Assembly (NCBI GenBank): GCA_004794655.1
Contig: SMMW01000534.1
Location: forward strand, 2,673,501-2,737,500
Length of the DNA: 64,000 nt
Direction: 5' to 3'
From: Marisa cornuarietis
Taxonomy: Eukaryota > Mollusca > Gastropoda > Architaenioglossa > Ampullariidae
Shown in pieces: positions 48,905-61,300 of the stretch (its first letter is position 1; each line of letters begins with the position of its first letter). Under the pieces are notes generated by a model, which had not been told where the DNA came from, ran no database searches, and saw only the letters and a list, made by a program, of their open reading frames with translations. Position numbers and translations under genes: made by a program.

Positions 48905-51769
48905 CTTGTCTAATGGTTACATGCAATGCTATTTGTTCGATATGTATAGCGTTCGACCCTCGGTTATTTTTTTATATAGGTTTTTACTCTTGGAATTTTC
49001 TTTTTTTTTGTTCTCAATTATGATGAATTCTCTGTCAAGTCTTTCATGAAAACCCATTGTAACAACAACTTTTTCTCACAAAGGTTGGGAAAGGTGCGTA
49101 CTGAAGAAGCAAACACTTAAAAATTATAAATATCATCTTTCAAATGCAATAATTGTTATTACTATAGTAAAGCAATTTCTATCATCTGTGAGTCTAGAGT
49201 ATATACATTTCGATATCAGTGTATGATAGTAGAGATTTGTTAAGTGTCTATCGATATTTATATGGTTTCGCTTGGTAATCAATGGGTCTTCATGAAAGTT
49301 TTGACAGCATTTATCAAAAAAAGAAAATCCCAGAACAAAACCAAAAAGACCACCCGAGGTTCGGACGCATGACATATCAAAGAAAAGGCACTACCCAGAT
49401 AGCATTTGAACGTTTTATAATCGTTTACAAATGGTTCTCGCGAAATGTTCAAATAATATTCGCAGGAAATGTTTTTGAAACGCTTATCATGCCCATCAAA
49501 GTAATGTGTTATTAATGTTTGCATTCCAACCATTTGTCGACCTTTTACAGCCTTTTTTCAAACATTTAATAGTTGTTCTGAATTTTAAACACTTATCCAA
49601 CCATTTAACAAATTTTCTCACCCAGAGAGGTTAAATAATTTTGTTATGACATTTTAATATGCTGCTCACATAGACGAGGTGGTTTTACGCCGAGCCAGCA
49701 ACTAACGCTGCATCACGGCAAGGTAGCCAGCAAGACAGGGACTGATTCATTTGTGAAAAATAGTTAGTCCAAGAAAGTATGATACAGCGGTCACAAGCTT
49801 AGCTAGCCCAACAAAGTGCAGCAAAACCAAATTAGTTATTCCAGCAAAGTGTGATGTAGCAGAACCCTGTGTAGTAGATGAGAAGAGTGTCGAGGACACA
49901 GGGAGGTTAGGGTCTAGTCAGGAAGCAGATGACTGGTTGCTGCCGCACTGAAAGCTATGACCACTAAGCTGGATGCAAAGTAGGCGAGCAGGGCGTTGCC
50001 GGGAGACAGCCAAGTGTCTAGGAAGTTCCTTAGTTTCCTTAGTTTACCAAACCGGTAAGTATTCAAGATTTTATTAGGATTAGCAAGTTAAGTCCCATTG
50101 ACTGAAATGTTCCTAGGGATGGGAGGAGTAAGAGGGGTGGTTAGACGAAGCAGGACATGTCTAAGGATGGCCTATGCTAGACTCAGGCTGGTTTGTCAAC
50201 ATTTGTCCAGTTTCGGCCTCTACCGCTGGCCAGAGCGGCCGAGAAACTAGAGGCTGCTGTACCCGCATCTAACTCGCCAGAGGCTTGTTAAATGTGGTTG
50301 CGAGCTCATTTTTGCCAGCGAAACCTTTAACTATATAAATGTTTTTGTCACAGTTAATTAACATATTCATCCAACAGAGACACACCACGACATAGAAGTG
50401 TATCACAAATTCAGATTTCATTGTGATGACTGCCTAGAGGTGGTCGATTTGCCTTGCATCTCGAAACTTTGAATCGGGACCCCAATGACACTTGTCATTT
50501 GTTTTTACGTGATGTAAATCAGAGAGAGAGAGAGAGAGTGTGTGTCGATATGACAAACATTCCCAACAGATAGTTTTAGGGTTTAAAATTATGACAAATA
50601 GCATTGTTTTATTAACAGGCACATTGGTGGATACATCTACAAGCCAACAGACAACAGATTCTTCTTGTGATTTTCCAACGAAACTCCCTGCATCAATGGA
50701 ACTGACATAATAATATGACTGACTCCAAGAACCGAGAGCCACAAACTTCAGAAAGATGAACATCACGGGGGTTCCTGCACACATATCCCTTGTTATTTGT
50801 TCAGAGCTTTAGCTCTACATAGTGGTGCCATTCTTTCTTTGAATGACTATGAAAAGCTGACCCCAAACAAGTTTTTCGAGGACTGGTTAAAACAATATCT
50901 CAAAGTCCGTCTCTTCTTCTTCACGCTGTTCCGTGTTATAAACACAAGAGCACCGAGGAGGGTGGGATACAGGCATGGGGTTTAAAACAGACGGTAAATG
51001 CATGTTTACGTACATTCAGTACAGAAACTCATTGTCTTACTTGTATGTTAAACGTAAAGTTAATTCCAATGGTGTGTCCACCTCTACCTTAGACATTTAA
51101 CACTATCATTACTTTTTATAGGTAAAATGTTGTGCTTTTTCATTGATACTCCAGGGTGGACAGTGTTACCTTTTTTATCGAAGACATTCACCTTCAATAG
51201 ATGTTGTACATAGAAACTATCCCTTTTGAAAAGAATTATCCTTGTTTTTTTGACATCTATTTTTTAAAAAGAGAAATAACTGGTATTGCGCTTTTGAGCT
51301 ATTGTTTAGAAAGAGAAAATTAAAAACGAAAACTGATATTCTTGAGAAAGATGGACGATGGGGAAACAGGTTCGTGTTCCTTATCTGTGCACAAGAACTG
51401 CTAAACATACAGCCGGAAACGGTAGACCACACAATCTGTACACCATTTTAAATTACTACCACAGAATATGTACATCACTTTAAATGACTAACACAGATAA
51501 CGAGTGAGGCAGAGGGCTGACAGATTGTAGCTGTCTTGAGACATTTTATTGTGAAAAGGTTAATGGCAGACCTACTGGATTAATTGCACAGGACTATTTC
51601 CTAAAAAATAATGTACAAACCGCAATTGGATTACGTCTGTTGATTACATTATTACCCATAACTAGAAAAGCAAAAGTTATTTGATTTGAATTCAGCACAC
51701 TTAAGTTACCATACCTATCTGCTTACCTGTTAGTAAATATTGTGTTGGACACTGTAATCGTCGCACCAG

Positions 51770-52240
51770 CTAGTGTACAGGAGTCTTTATAATAGCATGT
51801 TAGTGTACAGGGTCTTTATAATAGCATGTTAGTGTGCAGGGGTCTTTATAATAGCATGTTAGTGTACAGGGTCTTTATAATAGCATGTTAGTGTGCAGGG
51901 GTCTTTATAATAGCATGTTAGTGTGCAGGGGTCTTTATAATAGCATGTTAGTGTGCAGAGTCTTTATAATAGCATGTTAGTGTGTAAGGTCTTTATAATA
52001 GCATGTTAGTGTACAGGGTCTTTATAATAGCATGTTAGTGTGCAGGGGTCTTTATAATAGCATGTTAGTGTGCAGGGGTCTTTATAATAGCATGTTAGTG
52101 TACAGGGTCTTTATAATAGCATGTTAGTGTGCAGGGGTCTTTATAATAGCATGTTAGTGTACAGGGTCTTTATAATAGCATGTTAGTGTGCAGGGGTCTT
52201 TATAATAGCATGTTAGTGTACAGGGTCTTTATAATAGCAT
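51770..52240. repeat. Minisatellite, about 29-bp units (copy 2)
   Basis: About 16 units of the type gtgcaggggtctttataa plus tagcatgtta. It is more homogeneous than the array in copy 1 (nearly all units carry ataatagc), so the two arrays were homogenised separately after duplication. Confidence 0.95.
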
Positions 52241-52274
52241 GGATGGAGGTCTCGATCATCAAGCATGAACACTC

Positions 52275-52454
52275 TGACGTCACGCTGTCCACTGCCGGGT
52301 GCAGCCAGCGCGTGACGGTGCTGCGCTATGCATTGTGGGATGGCCCTTGCGAGCTGAAGAAGTGCGCCATCTATGCTGCGGACTCAGGATTTCCGGCCCC
52401 GCCCTACATGACGAAGAAACAGCCACGTGACCACATTGAACAAGCCATATAAAG
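52275..52454 (+). promoter_or_regulatory. Promoter of gene D: CRE, E-box, TATA
   Basis: TGACGTCA at 52275-52282, CACGTG at 52424-52429 and TATAAAG at 52448-52454. Same order and spacing as the lectin C promoter, with which it is homologous. Confidence 0.6.
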
Positions 52455-52746
52455 GACCGCAACATATTCATTTGCTACTTGTGAGCTTTGTCTCGCAAAT
52501 ATCCCGCCAGTCTGTGCTGTCAGCATCCTGTGTCTCTCCCTGTCACAAGGCACAAGCTGTGTACAGTATGTGACTGACCCTTACACACCGCAGACAAAGA
52601 TTCTAGTTAGCAACAAACAACTGGAAGACAGTGTCGACCTCTGCCTTGCACTGTAGTGTTTAGACTTTGATTTCTGTTTCAGACTCACGATTGTTTGTTT
52701 GACATCTGGACGTGAGTGTCTTCAGAGACAGGCGAAGGCCGTCACC

Positions 52747-54152
52747 ATGGTTGCAGCTGGAGGTCGCTTTATTGTACTCGTCGTCTTGATGACAACCGAG
52801 ATTTTGTCGACGTCTTCTCCAACAAGTATGTAGTTTTTAAGTGGTACATTATTTCATGAAGTGTATTATAAGACTTTATTACAGTTTTTCGATTATTTAA
52901 CGTATGTCCTTATGGGGAACCAGGAGGGCAGGGGGACAGCCACCCCCTCAATAAAGATTCTAAGGGCGACAAGAATATCTTTTTGTCCTTTTTCCCAGCC
53001 CACTGATTGAGATGTGATTCTTCAGATAAATGTAGAGGAAGCGAGAGAGAGAGAGAGAGACAGGCAAATGACAAATCTTTATTTAAGAGGGTAGCTAAAT
53101 AATAAAAAATGATGTTTTGTTAACATCTAAGCCGTGATTAAGCCATTAATCAAAGAAGATTTTTAGGCACACTGACCTGCAGACTTTGACTGTGATTAAA
53201 AGGGTTATAAAATTCATCTCATTCTGAACATTACATGATTTCTTGTGATCGGGTGTCACTTTTCAATGAGTTTTGTTTCTTGTTAAGTGCTGCTTTGTTG
53301 TTTACCACTTTTCTCTTTAAAGTTTTCTAGTAGTCCCATTACCTTTTGCCAACTGTGAAAAATTGCAAGAGAAGATGTAAAAACTTGGCGTAAAACGCCT
53401 GCAATAATATCACAATACCTATTGTAATGTTAGTGTCATTTATATGTAGTCGTTGTCATGACAATGTCAGTTATGACGCCTGTTTTATTGTCACAGCATT
53501 TGACAAAAGCAAGAACATCAGTGTCGATGATAGTGACTAGCAAGCGTCTCAAACTGACTGATGATAATGAAGTTTGTGAGAAAAGCTCATAAATATAGCC
53601 TTGAAAAGTTTTTAGTCAGCTGGTAAAATGACAATATTGGTACTGCATCACTTTGTTTTTATGCAATGCATTTAAACTTTACTAAACGGAGTTGTCATAC
53701 ATAGGGGCGTGTCTCACTGGCCTCCGCAACTCTCTCTCCACAGTCGTAGGGGACTGTGAACAGACTATGACTACCCCAACATGCTGTCGATTGCCTCCTG
53801 TGGTTCAATCCAGAAATTCTTGAACAGAATCTGGCTTTTATGGTGATTGTAAAACTAGCCTGATGATCTTACTACAAGAATTCGGCTATGTTTCAATGAT
53901 TCTAAAACTAACCCCATGCAACTGTAAGCACATCCATGTCATTGGTGGGTGGTCTCATAAGAAGCTAGCAGCGGTGTTTTCAATGTGTAAGTTATCATGG
54001 TCAGACTGAAAATAGGAAAACACTTGTCCTCGTAAGACGTAAGTCCTCGATCCCAGAATTAACGACTTTGCTAGCATTTATCATGTATGTGTGGTGTTCT
54101 TTGTGTATAGCACTTTGAGTTCATCTTAATGGTGGAGAAAGGTGCTATAGAA

Positions 54153-54185
<33 letters not shown>

Positions 54186-54361
54186 TGTATGTCATTGTCA
54201 CCAAACCCTCTCCTTTTAATCTACTTAAATATTAAAATTAAAAACAATTACCGTCTTCTAAAACTGAGTATTTTAACGGCTAGTGACTGATGGGGTTGAA
54301 GTCGACCGATTCTGCTCTGTAAAAAAGTTGGATGAATTCAAAATTTCTGCGTGTCACAGCA

Positions 54362-54392
<31 letters not shown>

Positions 54393-56556
54393 GTGTGCGT
54401 GCGTGCGTGCGCGCGCGCGGTTTTGCTAAAGCAATAAATGAATTAAAAATATGGGAAGGACTTTCGATTAGTGCTTCGCGTTTGTCTCTTCATTATGCAA
54501 TTTGATAAAACAGATAATTTTAATGTAAGTTGATAAAAAAGATAACTGGTATGCTCTGTTGTTCGTAGCATCAAACACTTTAACAAAAATTAATGAGGTT
54601 ATTAACAACACTCGATGAAGAGTTATTTAGGCATTAACATCTTCGGTTCTTTCTCTTCAGCCTGTAACATACATATATAAGTATAAAGCATATATATATA
54701 TATATATGTATAGATATAGCACATTTCCTTGCTTGGCAGTCAGCCTAGTGCACTTGAAAGTGCAGCACTAAAAGCAAATACGTACGACTGCGAAATGCGA
54801 AAAACAAAAAGGGGATGTGTTGCCACAGTGTTGGGATGGAGAGAAGACAATCAGTTAGTAGAGGTAGTCTAAAAAGAGAGATGTCCTAAGGCCAGTTTTG
54901 AAAACTTCAAAGGTGGTTATTGTGTGACACTTCACAGAGATTCTTGGAATCTCTTACACATCGCCAGTTACCGTGGTACAAGCAGACCGTTCAACGAGAT
55001 GCTAAGATCGGTTGAGTAGCTTAGGATGGAGTCCTGGCAGAGGAGTCTCGGCTCACAAGAACAATGGGTGTCGACTGTGTTATCCATCTGTTTGCGAGTC
55101 GTGAAGCCCGCAAAGCACCAAAAATTGTAATCTGAAGGCAGTGGGTGCACCAAGTATTTATGGGGGTCTGTTGCTCGAGGGGACAGTGGTGTGTTTGTGT
55201 AATGCCTGACACTGTTCCTTGTACTGTATATACGGCTACTAGCCACCATTATCACACCTGCAGTAGGATGCTGGAAATGAATATTGTACTGTCTTTAGAC
55301 TCTAGCCGTTTTTCTAATCTTTTGAGGTTTTGACTTCGATATTGACATAACCTTCCTCACTCTGATCCTTTAACATAAGTTTTCCTCATTTGCTAACCAC
55401 TTACCTGTAAACATTCTTATGTTCAAGTAGTGATGTAGATCCTTGTACACTTGTCCTAATGTTTGCAGTCTATATTACGTATCTGAATGAAATGTTGATA
55501 TCGACATTCGAATTGTAAACATATTATTATATACTGGGAAAATAATTGACTATTACAATTACAAGGTCCCGGGGCCCGGCCCTGGAAACGTACCCAGGTT
55601 CTAATCCACAACCGGGGGTGTAGACTTGGAGACATTTCAGGTGAGAAATACTGGTTTTCTCTGACAGCTATTGACATCCTTCCAGTCCTTTTCTATGACC
55701 TCGCGCAGACAACATGTATCAGTGTCTACTGTGGTCACTGTATCAAGTGTGAAATATTAAATGTTAACATACAGTAGCACATATACACGACATATCATTT
55801 CTAAAGTTCATCTAAAGAAGTCCTGCTAATTGCTTGCTATATGGTGCCTGACATTGGATCTTTGTATAAACCGCTTCTCCAAAAAGTCGGCATTGTTGTT
55901 TTAGAAGATGCCATAATGAAAATAATATAAAAGGACAACTTTATGACAACCGAGATTTTGTCAATGTCTTTTCCAAGCGGAATGCTGTTTCATGTGATAC
56001 ATTATTTCATGTAATGTATTATGAGACTTTATTCCAGTTTTTCGATTATTTTAAATTTATCTTTATCAGTGGTGTAAGAACCAAGGGGACAAGTGGGGCA
56101 GCCAGATTCAGAAGGGGGGGGGGAGAATATCTTTTTGCCCCCCTCCCCGTCTAAGTGTGATTCTGGAGATGTGATTCTTTACAGACTACTATATAAATAT
56201 GGTAGAGGAAACGAAAGAGAAATAGAGAGACAAATGACAAATTTTTATTACGACGGTAACAAAATACTCCAAAGTGACACTTTTTTTTACATCTAAGCTT
56301 TGATTAAACGAATGGAAAAAGAAACACTACATTACTACAAAACAAAAGAGAAGCAAGGAGTTTTTGGCTCACTAGCTTGCAAACTTTGAAATGATTAATA
56401 TGAGTATAAAGTTTATCTTATTCTGAATATTTCATGATTCCTTGTGGTTGCAATAACCGGGTGTCATTTTTCAATGAGTTTTGTTTCTTTTTAAGTGTTA
56501 CTTAACCCTGAAAGCAGCATTGTGATGCTACCACCGTGTACGCACGCACGCACGCA

Positions 56557-56605
<49 letters not shown>

Positions 56606-57383
56606 TGTCTCGCTAACTGAGGTCTACATCAATTCAGGGGACGAAAGTTATGACATATTCAGTACACGTTTAGAATAAAATGTATACCACGTCTACAGGT
56701 TCGGTCTACACACAGTGGGGAAGTGAAACCTGCTCAGACACTTCAACACAGGTGTACTCAGGTAAGTCCTTTACTTCTGCCCAACTTCCTCATCTTAGTG
56801 CATAGCACGTCAATGTATTTCTGGAAAATATATATTTGTGTATGTTTCTTTGCCATTCAGAAAAAAGAATTTGATATTCGTTGTCATACCATGAGCTGAC
56901 ATGTATCTCAAGATGAACGTTACAACAGGTGTCATCGGAGGAGGGAGTTGGGCTTCTTCCGGGTCGCCGGCCAACGCCCTGTGTCTGTCACTGAGCCCTG
57001 TCTACGACGGACACGTCCCTACCGTCTGGTCTGCAACTCTTCACGGGATGGAGTTTGAAACGCATCCAGAAGCGAAGCACAACCAAGATGGCCTCTGTTC
57101 AGTCTGCCGTGTTCCCCGCTCTACGACCCTCATGATACCCGGAACTAACGTCTGTCCTCACGGGTGGATTCTGGAGTACAGCGGTTATCTGATGGGAGGG
57201 CATGACACTCATCCTACTTCCTCGGAGTACATCTGTATGGACAAGAAACAAGACACACGTCACGGCTCGCACCCTGACCACAACGGTAAACTTTACTACT
57301 ACACCATCGGCATCTGCGGCAGTCTGCCATGTCCCCCGTATGTTCATGGCAAGATCATCACTTGCGTCGTCTGCTCCAAATAA
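52747..57383 (+). CDS. Secreted short-chain-collagen-C4-like protein with lectin-type signal exon
   Basis: Three exons join in phase 1: 52747-52825 (signal peptide, MVAAGGRFIVLVVLMTTEI), 56699-56761 (SVYTQWGSETCSDTSTQVYS) and 56929-57383. They give 597 nt, 198 residues. The mature part matches what I recall of sponge short-chain collagen C4 C-terminal domains and their many mollusc relatives: VYTxWG at the start, ALCLS, GLCSVCRVPRSTTLMIPGTN, CPHGWILEYSGYLMGG, EYICMDK, and the Cys-rich end CGSLPCPPYVHGKIITCVVC. No Gly-X-Y collagen repeat is present. The signal exon is nearly identical to that of lectin C. The coiled-coil exon expected between them is broken (acceptor at 53,495, distal end at 55,622-55,640, about 2.1 kb of foreign DNA between). 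The exon 1 to exon 2 join is inferred from phase only. Confidence 0.7.
53496..55621. other. Insertion interrupting the coiled-coil exon of copy 2
   Basis: This 2.1 kb has no counterpart in copy 1 and stands where the coil exon's middle should be. It contains a retroelement tail at 54,100-54,186 (agcactttgagttc, then aaggtgctatagaa, then (ATT)n), a GT/GC-rich microsatellite at 54,363-54,419 and a (TA)n run at 54,691-54,706. No coding region recognised. It is not obviously a single element. Confidence 0.55.
55944..55980 (+). pseudogene. Relict signal-peptide exon (copy 2)
   Basis: Counterpart of the relic at 36212. It reads atgacaaccgagattttgtc then aatgtcttttccaagcg, but the donor has changed from gtatg to gaatg, so it can no longer be spliced in the original way. 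Confidence 0.65.
56540..56602. repeat. (ACGC)n(GT)n microsatellite
   Basis: Compound tract; counterpart of 36797-36842, and the last shared sequence before the C4-like exons. Confidence 0.9.
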
Positions 57384-57407
57384 ACCGCGTGACCAGCATG
57401 TCACCGC

Positions 57408-57505
57408 GACGACCTACTTTATCACCTGAGACTGTACACACGGAGACGACCTACTTTATCACCTGAGACTGTACACACGGAGACGACCTACATTATCACC
57501 TGAGG
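57408..57505 (+). repeat. 37-bp tandem repeat in the 3' UTR of gene D
   Basis: Two full units and one partial unit (gacgacctactttatcacc...), between the stop codon at 57383 and the poly(A) signal. Confidence 0.9.
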
Positions 57506-57518
57506 TGTGAAGTTGGTC

Positions 57519-57524
57519 AATAAA
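57519..57524 (+). terminator. Polyadenylation signal of gene D
   Basis: AATAAA followed by a TG-rich stretch, 136 nt after the stop codon. Confidence 0.7.
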
Positions 57525-57539
57525 AGTCAGTGCATATGA

Positions 57540-58465
57540 TTTGCTTGATATTTTCTTTTGAGATGAATGTGTTTTGACTCACCTTATCTTTTATTGGACA
57601 AAGTCACTAACTATATAATATTTTTATATATACAAGTGTGCACACAAAACATATAAATAGATGACACATATATACAATCTGCTTGGATCAGATACATTGA
57701 TCTTCAAATGTCCACGGTCTGGTGATGACTGGGTTCAGATCTTACTTAGGACCTACTATTTTTCGTGTATTTCTTGTTTTAAGGTTCGCCACGGCCGGGA
57801 TATAGTCTCCCCTGATGTCTAGGCGTAATACACTAATTAAAAAATAATTCCGTCTTTCGCTAGAAACCACGTGACTCATATTTCAAACTATTTTCACTAT
57901 CGAACCAACTCTTCACCTTGTTATAGCCAATATGACAAACAGTTTGATTATTTCATCAAAGATTTCAGCTGACATAATCAGTGGAGGGAACCAGCTTTAT
58001 TTCTAAGACTGCAATATAGTCAAACCAGCAAAAGATAAATGTTCATCACCTGATGTCCTCTTCATGTTTTCCAATGTTGATGAATCACGTACACAAGTGC
58101 TCGCGCCTCACAACAAACTTCTACCACATGGGTGTTGGTGCTGTCTCCCTGTAATTCGTCCTCATTGCTATTACTTTAGTTCCTCGTGTTGTTTGTGTTT
58201 TTTTTCTCTTATTTCTCTCTCTTTTCTTACCTTTGTTTTACTTTTCTTCCTGTTACTACACACAAAGCGCTAGGCCCACAAGTCCATGTCAACACGGGTT
58301 TTGTCATTGAGCAACACACAAACACCTGCGAATGAGCTTCCGTTAATGGATTCTGTTATATTCTTCTGCTTTCATTCTTTTTCTTTTAAAAAAGCTAGGA
58401 GTGTACATTTTTAGCGGACCGAACATCAAGACTCACACAAACACCTGCTACTGACCTTTTATTCT
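57540..58465. other. Spacer without recognised gene
   Basis: AT-rich with a T/C-rich stretch at 58,197-58,250. No gene seen. Confidence 0.4.
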
Positions 58466-58872
58466 ATTGAGACTTTAGACTCCAAACATGGATTCCGTTG
58501 TCCTCCGCCACGTGTCTGGTGCTTAGAGCTGGGAGACGACCCCATGTCAATCCTCTCCTTCGTTCTCTGCACTGACTACCGTCCGCTCTCACATCCAGTA
58601 CAAGCTGTCTGTGATGTGTTTTAATTTCTTTGCTGGCTCCTGTCAACTATTTCTCTGATCTTGTACACCCCAGCCAGACAACTCCGCTCTTCGTCTGATC
58701 ACCGTATCCTTTCTATTCCTGTCACCGAAACAAAAACATTCGGTCACAGGATTTTTAGTTACTGTGTAGCAAACCAGTGGATCTCTCTCACCTTCTATAT
58801 CCGCCACTTTCCTACCAATAAACCCTTTAAACGTGCACAAAAGAATAATGTCTTTCTTTTGTGTGAGTCGTG
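58466..58872 (+). mobile_element. CR1-like retrotransposon relic
   Basis: The plus strand near 58,660-58,870 reads TPARQLRSSSDHRILSIPVT, then FGHRIFSYCVANQWISLTF. This is the same C-terminal RT region as the intact frame at 35,325, but decayed, and upstream pieces (58,480-58,650) are in other frames. Confidence 0.75.
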
Positions 58873-59090
58873 ATTACAGCCTTGCTGCTGACACGGCGTT
58901 AAACAACAACCAGACAACCATCCTGCTGGAAAGCCTGTGTTTATGTTGTGCTACATAATACCCTGGATATTGGTATTAACACAGCTTGAGCTGATTGTGA
59001 CGATAAGAGTTATCCCGGTAGGGACATCTGAGGATTTCATGTTGTTTGTGTTAAGTCAATACAGTTTGTCATCAAATCCACAATGTCTTG

Positions 59091-59268
59091 TGTTATTGTG
59101 AGGGAATTCAAACAGCTTCACTTTATACAATAAATTCAGTAAGTGAACCCAATTGTGGACTCATTTCTTGTCCATTCCATCACTAGGTTTGTTGTGTTTT
59201 AGGTAATTTACCGGCACGCCGAGGATCTTAGGCTTTTGAGACCAAATACAGAACTTTGCCCACCCCTG
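59091..59268 (+). mobile_element. 3' half of the non-autonomous hAT (copy 2)
   Basis: Matches 37,709-37,896, including the terminal CCCACCCCTG and the right flank AGCTATGG. The 5' half and its flank are missing; unrelated DNA with the C4-like exons stands in their place. Confidence 0.8.
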
Positions 59269-59589
59269 AGCTATGGGGTGGTGGGTGAAGCGAGTAGTTT
59301 TCAGTGCAAACTTTTCAGGTTTCGGAGGGTTTTGGATTTGTTCTTTTTTTCTTTATACATGATTTGTTTCTAGTTAGTTCTGGAGAGCTATATAATAATT
59401 ATTTTGGGGACTACATTTACGGTTGCGACTTAAGTTAGGTTAAGGGTTTGGGCTAGGGTGAGAATTTCATGTAGGATTTTATTTTCGACAAAAAGAACAC
59501 AAAACAATTCAGTTCAATGTTTGTTAAGCTAGCAAGCAAGTGTGGCTGTTTTTGAATATGTAAAACAGGTGAGGACCCAAGTCAGTGCT

Positions 59590-59850
59590 TGTCACGGATC
59601 GACCCGTGACAGGGAGAAAGTAAGCAAGGGAAGTTATTTCCCTTATAGGTTCTAAGACGCAGGGCTAGTCCCCCTTTATGGTATGCTTGTGAAAGCCTGA
59701 TTGTGAGTATAGCTTCTGAAAGAACTAGTGAGCAAAATAGTCACTGTAAGTCAGGTGAACATATTATAGGGATTCCCAAACCAGACGTCTAAAGAGAAGG
59801 ACGTAAGAGTACTTTCTGTGTGAAAGTGAGAGTGGAATCACTTTATTTCC
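59590..59850. mobile_element. LTR fragment (same family as 29453)
   Basis: Starts TGTCACGG...CCGTGACAGGGAGAAA and shares gaagttatttcccttat, ggttctaag and tccccctttatg with 29,453-29,700. It begins exactly where similarity to copy 1 (38,175) stops. The right boundary is unclear. Confidence 0.6.
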
Positions 59851-59929
59851 TTGCCTAGTCAAGGATTTTCATGAACTAGTTGGGGGTGAAAAATAATTAT
59901 TATCCAATCAATCGTCTTGAACAACTATA

Positions 59930-61300
59930 TCTTGCAGTCAGAACAATCCGTCGTGAAGCTTGTCTCTGCCTCCAGAGGTGTGGCTCGTCGCATAGTCTGC
60001 TTGCTTTGGCCTTAACCAGGGCCGGCGCAAGCCTGTGTTGCGCCCTAGGCGAAAGACAAATACTGCGCCCCTCCCCCCTCCAAAAATGAACCAGTTATCA
60101 AATATATATATATATATGTGTGTTTAAGCTTAACTCTGTTTACAAACTTATCTTTACAAACTCTCATGATGTCAGGGCTGTAGGACAGTATGCACTCTTC
60201 ACTATTGTACGGCTAAATCCAGTTCACAAATATAGTCTTATGTTCTATAAGTTCACAGATCAAGTCAGTGTTGTTGTCCCTGATCTCAGCTGCAGTGTTT
60301 TCAATGCATAAGTGTGGAACATCTTTCAAAGTAGGATAGAAGAGAGAAATGTGACGTTGGCATCAGTGGAATGTGGTCCCATCCATTGTAAAGGTCCGCC
60401 CTGACCAGACCCCATCCACCAACCCGCCCCTCCCCTGTCTATCCTCCCCCCCTCCGCCCTCTTCTTCCCTGCTGGTTAGCTGGTCACTTCAAGTGCGCCC
60501 TGTAATGATGGGGTTTTCCTGTAATACATCAACCTACAAGCAGAGGAAAGGCGTCGTACTAATGTCATTCTATGAAAATGATCTTCATCCCTAACACGTT
60601 TCATTACTTAAAAACAAAAAACAGGCCATTTTTGCGCCTCCCTTCATGACTGTGCCACCACCCCCTTTGCCATCCACCAACGCCGCCCCTCTCACCGCTC
60701 TTCGTCGCCCCTCTGCCGCCCCATCCGCCCTCTACTTCCCTGCTGGTTAGCTGGTCACTGCAAGTGCGCCCTGGGATAAAGGGGGTTTTCCTGTAATACA
60801 TGTACAGATAAACTAGCGTGGTGGTCAGTCTACAAGCAGAGGAAAGGTGTCATTCTGTGAAAATGATATTTTCCCCTAAATTTATTCATCTTAAAAAAAA
60901 AAACAGCTGGCCATCGGCCCATCGGTCGCTGCGCCCTAGGCGAGTGCCTACTTTGCCTAATAGGTAGAACCGGCCCTGGCCTTAACACCTTTAAAGAAAC
61001 CTACAAAATATTTGCTGCAAGGTCTTTATGCACACACTAGCTGCATCAAAAGCATCCTCGCAAGATGTGCTGTTAATAATTCTTCGATGACAGCAAACAC
61101 AATCCACAACAAACCTTTCCCACGAAGTGAAAGGCCTTAAAGTGTCGAGAACTGCTGCATCAGCGCCAGGAGACCTGAAACCCTCCAATCATACTCCTCG
61201 CTGGCTTTGGAGACCACTTCTGGTGCTGCATGCAAAATTTCATAGGTCTTTATTAGAGATTTAATCACTCTTGTTCTGTCAGTCTAGCTAGATAAATGGG
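59930..61300 (-). mobile_element. hAT (ZMYM/DUF4371-like) transposase relic, copy 2, split by insertion
   Basis: Pieces 59,930-60,016 and 60,979-61,300 match the relic at 41,890-42,480 (cgtaaagcttgtctctgcct-type and gaactgctgcatcagcgcca landmarks). It is interrupted by the 962-bp element at 60,017. Non-coding now. Confidence 0.55.
60017..60978 (+). mobile_element. Non-autonomous hAT element, perfect 8-bp target duplication
   Basis: The ends are CAGGGCCGGC and its inverted form GCCGG-type CCGGCCCTG. Both flanks are GCCTTAAC (60009-60016 and 60979-60986). Subterminal tgcgccctaggcga occurs at both ends. Inside, a block of about 250 bp (tgctggttagctggtcact, gtgcgccctg, ttttcctgtaatacat) is present twice. 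No transposase. Confidence 0.9.

Noticed and set aside
53496..53540. In-frame coil exon of gene D after the acceptor at 53495
   Set aside because: Phase-1 reading hits TAG after 14 codons and has no heptad pattern or donor before it.
57099..57404. 101-codon minus-strand ORF
   Set aside because: Antisense shadow of the C4-like domain exon.
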